NCBI GenBank assembly: GCA_016711225.1
Contig: JADJTK010000039.1
Span: 1-48,918, forward strand
Length of the DNA: 48,918 nt
Reading direction: 5' to 3'
From: Opitutaceae bacterium
GTDB taxonomy: Bacteria; Verrucomicrobiota; Verrucomicrobiia; Opitutales; Opitutaceae
Program-made: the position numbers and the translations under genes
In this document: piece by piece, positions 46,685-48,918 of the stretch
How positions within the stretch are numbered: position 1 is the first letter of the stretch
Layout of the letters: each line of letters begins with the position of its first letter
The notes under the pieces: model-generated
Told to the model about the DNA's origin: nothing
Database searches by the model: none
The model's input: only the letters and a program-made list of their open reading frames with translations

Positions 46685-48918
46685 ATGACTCTCCCACGCT
46701 TCACCATCCGCGCCGCACTTACGGTCGGGCTCTCGCGCTCTCCGCGGCCATCGCTCCCGCGCAGACCCCCGCGCCCTTCTCGTCCACACTCGCGCCCGAC
46801 TCCGGCCGGCAATCTTCTGCTCCACTGGCCGGGCTCGGACAACAAGCTCTACCAGATCGAGTCGTCGCCGGACCTGCGCACGTGGACCACCCGCCCGGCG
46901 TGATCGCCGGTACGGACGGTGAGTTCAGCACACTCGCACGCGCCGCCGGCACCCTCGACCCGACCCGCCAGTTCTGGCGAGTAAGCGCCGTCGACGCGGC
47001 CGCGGTCGTTGCGATTGGCGGCGACCGCAAGGTCGCACTCACCTGGAAGATCGTCCCGGGACTTCTACCGGATCAAGCGCGGCCTGCCCGGCGGCCCCTA
47101 CGCCCTCGCCGGCACGAACACTCACCCGTACTTCAACGACACCGGACTGGCCAACGGCACGCCCTACGCCTACGTCGTCTCCACCGTCGCCGGTACGACC
47201 GAGGGCACCGACTCCGCCGAAGCCATCGCCACGCCCGCCGCCCTCGGCACCGATCTCTGCCTGGTCGCGAGCCGCACCACTGGCGTCGCGCCGCTCTCGG
47301 TCTTCTTTGACGTCACTCCGTCGCCGCAGTTCGCCGACGGCTCCTACATCGACGCCACCTGCCTGTGGAATTTCGACGTCGGCAACCTTGACCCCGCGAC
47401 GCCCTACCGTGCCCGGCAACGGCTTCGTCGCCGCCCATGTCTACGACCAGCCCGGCACCTACCGGGTCAGCGTCGACGTCTACGACCGCAACGGCGTCCA
47501 CTCCGCGCAGGAGACGACGGTCACCGTGCTGCCGTTCACCGGCACCACCTACTACGTGGCAGCCAACGGCCTCGACTCGAACCCCGGCACAATCGACGCG
47601 CCGTGGCAGACCTTCCGTTACGCCCTGGGGCGGATCACCGGCCCCAACACCCGGGTGCTCTTCCGCAACGGCGATATCTTCCACACCACCTTCCGTGAAC
47701 TATACGGCGAAAGGCCCGATCATCCTCGGCGGCTAGAGCGCGCCGGCGGCACCTCTCGGCCAAACCGGTGATTTACTCCGACGCCGTCGACACCGATTGG
47801 TGGACCCTGGTGGTCGGCAGTGACTGGCGCGTGATGGACCTGGCCTTCACCTCGGGCGGCGCCACCTCCGGGCGTAGCGGCACGCCGCGTTACCCCGGCG
47901 CCCTCTTCATCAATACCAACGACCGGCACAGCCTCCTCTACCGCCTCACCGAGTACAACGTCAGCAGTTGCGGCGCGTCCGCAGCCGGCCGTTACAACAC
48001 CGAGGCGCTGATCGAGTACCGCGACTGCGGCCCTCCGGTTTCTGCGCTGGCGGCAACGGTTGCGCCCTCATCGGCAATTGGACCCACGACGGCAACAGCA
48101 ACAAACCCGAGCACGGCCTGCGTATCCAAGGCGGAACCCGCTATTACGTCGCCCACAACATCTTCGCCGACGACCGCTACGCCAACTTCGACGAGGTCAC
48201 CATCCGCGGCGACACCGACAAGATCGTCCTCTACCGCAACACCATCTCCGGCCTGCTCGGCATCTGGCCGCAGAACCGCACTCCGCCAACGAGCACGCGC
48301 ATCACATCACCGCTGACTCGAACCTGTTTCTCGGGAAATCAGGCTACAGCTACAACCGCATGTCCGCCATCAGCCCTCACGCCCGCGAGATCACGATCCG
48401 CAACAATCTCTTCTCCGACTACTCCTACCAGATCACCGTCGAGGACGACACCGTCATCGGCCCCCTCCAGCGACATCCGCATCTACAACAATACCGCCGT
48501 CGGCGTCTCCCACGACAGCGACTTCCGCTTCGTGCTCGCCAACCCGTCTGCACACGCCTCGACATCCGCAACAACCTCCTGTGCGACACCACCGGCCTCA
48601 ACGCCGGGCACTTCTTTCTCTCGACCTACGGCGGAACCGGCGCGTTTGACGGGATTTCCGACTACAACCGATTCTTCAGCCCCGGCTGGACCGAGGCCCA
48701 GAAACCACTCTTCCCCCTCGGCACCCTCCCGGTCTGGCGCGAGGCCACCGGCATGGATCCCCACAGCGCGATCGCCGCCCCGCTGCTCCTCAGCCTCGAT
48801 CCCGCCAGCGCCGATTTCGGCAAGCTCAGCCCGACCAGCCCGCTCCAGGACGCTGGCACCCGCACGCCGGTCGCCGTGGACTATTTCGGCAACCTTCGCG
48901 ACGCCGCCCCGACATCGG
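46685..48918 (+). pseudogene. Second copy of the Fn3/PKD/beta-helix protein, many frameshifts, runs off the window
   Basis: Start MTLPRFTIRAALTVG, then the shared module (LLLHWPGSDNKLYQIESS...TRQFWRV), the Fn3 and PKD parts and the beta-helix of the gene at 24687, in the same order and at very high nucleotide similarity. More than ten single-base frame changes occur (near 46730, 46800, 46898, 47060, 47410, 47750, 48032, 48280, 48463 and 48543 among others), plus an in-frame TAG near 47734 where the paralog has TAC. The last few codons lie beyond the window edge. The substitutions compared between copies are mostly synonymous, which argues for sequencing indels over decay. Confidence 0.75.

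Overview
The window is GC-rich bacterial DNA, most likely from the Verrucomicrobiota (an Opitutaceae-like organism). This placement is an inference. It rests on the large paralogous secreted beta-helix proteins that share one N-terminal module, the abundant short palindromic repeats between genes, and a hybrid sensor-kinase style common in that group. No rRNA or marker protein here fixes the taxonomy.

Layout. 1-5580 (minus strand): trpF directly behind a DegT-type aminotransferase, a polytopic membrane protein, then serC with a clear terminator. 5582-7027 (plus): a RlmI-like methyltransferase broken by two compensating frameshifts, then tRNA-Ser(CGA). 7277-21273 (plus): thirteen tightly packed genes, many overlapping by 4 nt, that look like one biosynthetic operon. 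They encode a PLP fold-II enzyme, a PAP2 phosphatase, an acetolactate-synthase-like ThDP enzyme, a membrane protein, an exported NTF2-like protein, a hexapeptide-type protein, a metal-dependent amidohydrolase, three radical SAM enzymes (two with B12-binding-like N-domains), two GNAT-like proteins and a GH3-type acyl-adenylating enzyme. I do not recognise this combination as a known pathway, and it is the best candidate for an undescribed system. 21567-24512: a U32 peptidase-family protein with palindromic repeats embedded in frame.

24687-48918: a secreted-protein region. Six large exported proteins share a roughly 75-residue module (pattern YxIESSxDLxxW ... RQFWRV) followed by Fn3, PKD, Ig-like, TSP3-like, esterase, glycoside-hydrolase-like and right-handed beta-helix domains. 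They look like a polysaccharide-attack or surface-adhesion set. A NarL-type two-component system (33211-35976) lies in their midst. A less GC-rich Rhs C-terminal tip with a downstream lipoprotein (42324-44047) looks like a transferred toxin/immunity cassette. A conserved 30-31 nt element occurs upstream of three of the secreted genes and upstream of the Rhs fragment.

Quality caveat. Many otherwise well-conserved genes carry single-base frameshifts, and these become very dense after about 45300. Substitutions between the duplicated genes are largely synonymous where compared, so most indels are probably assembly or sequencing errors rather than gene decay. Coordinates of frameshifted genes span the whole apparent gene.
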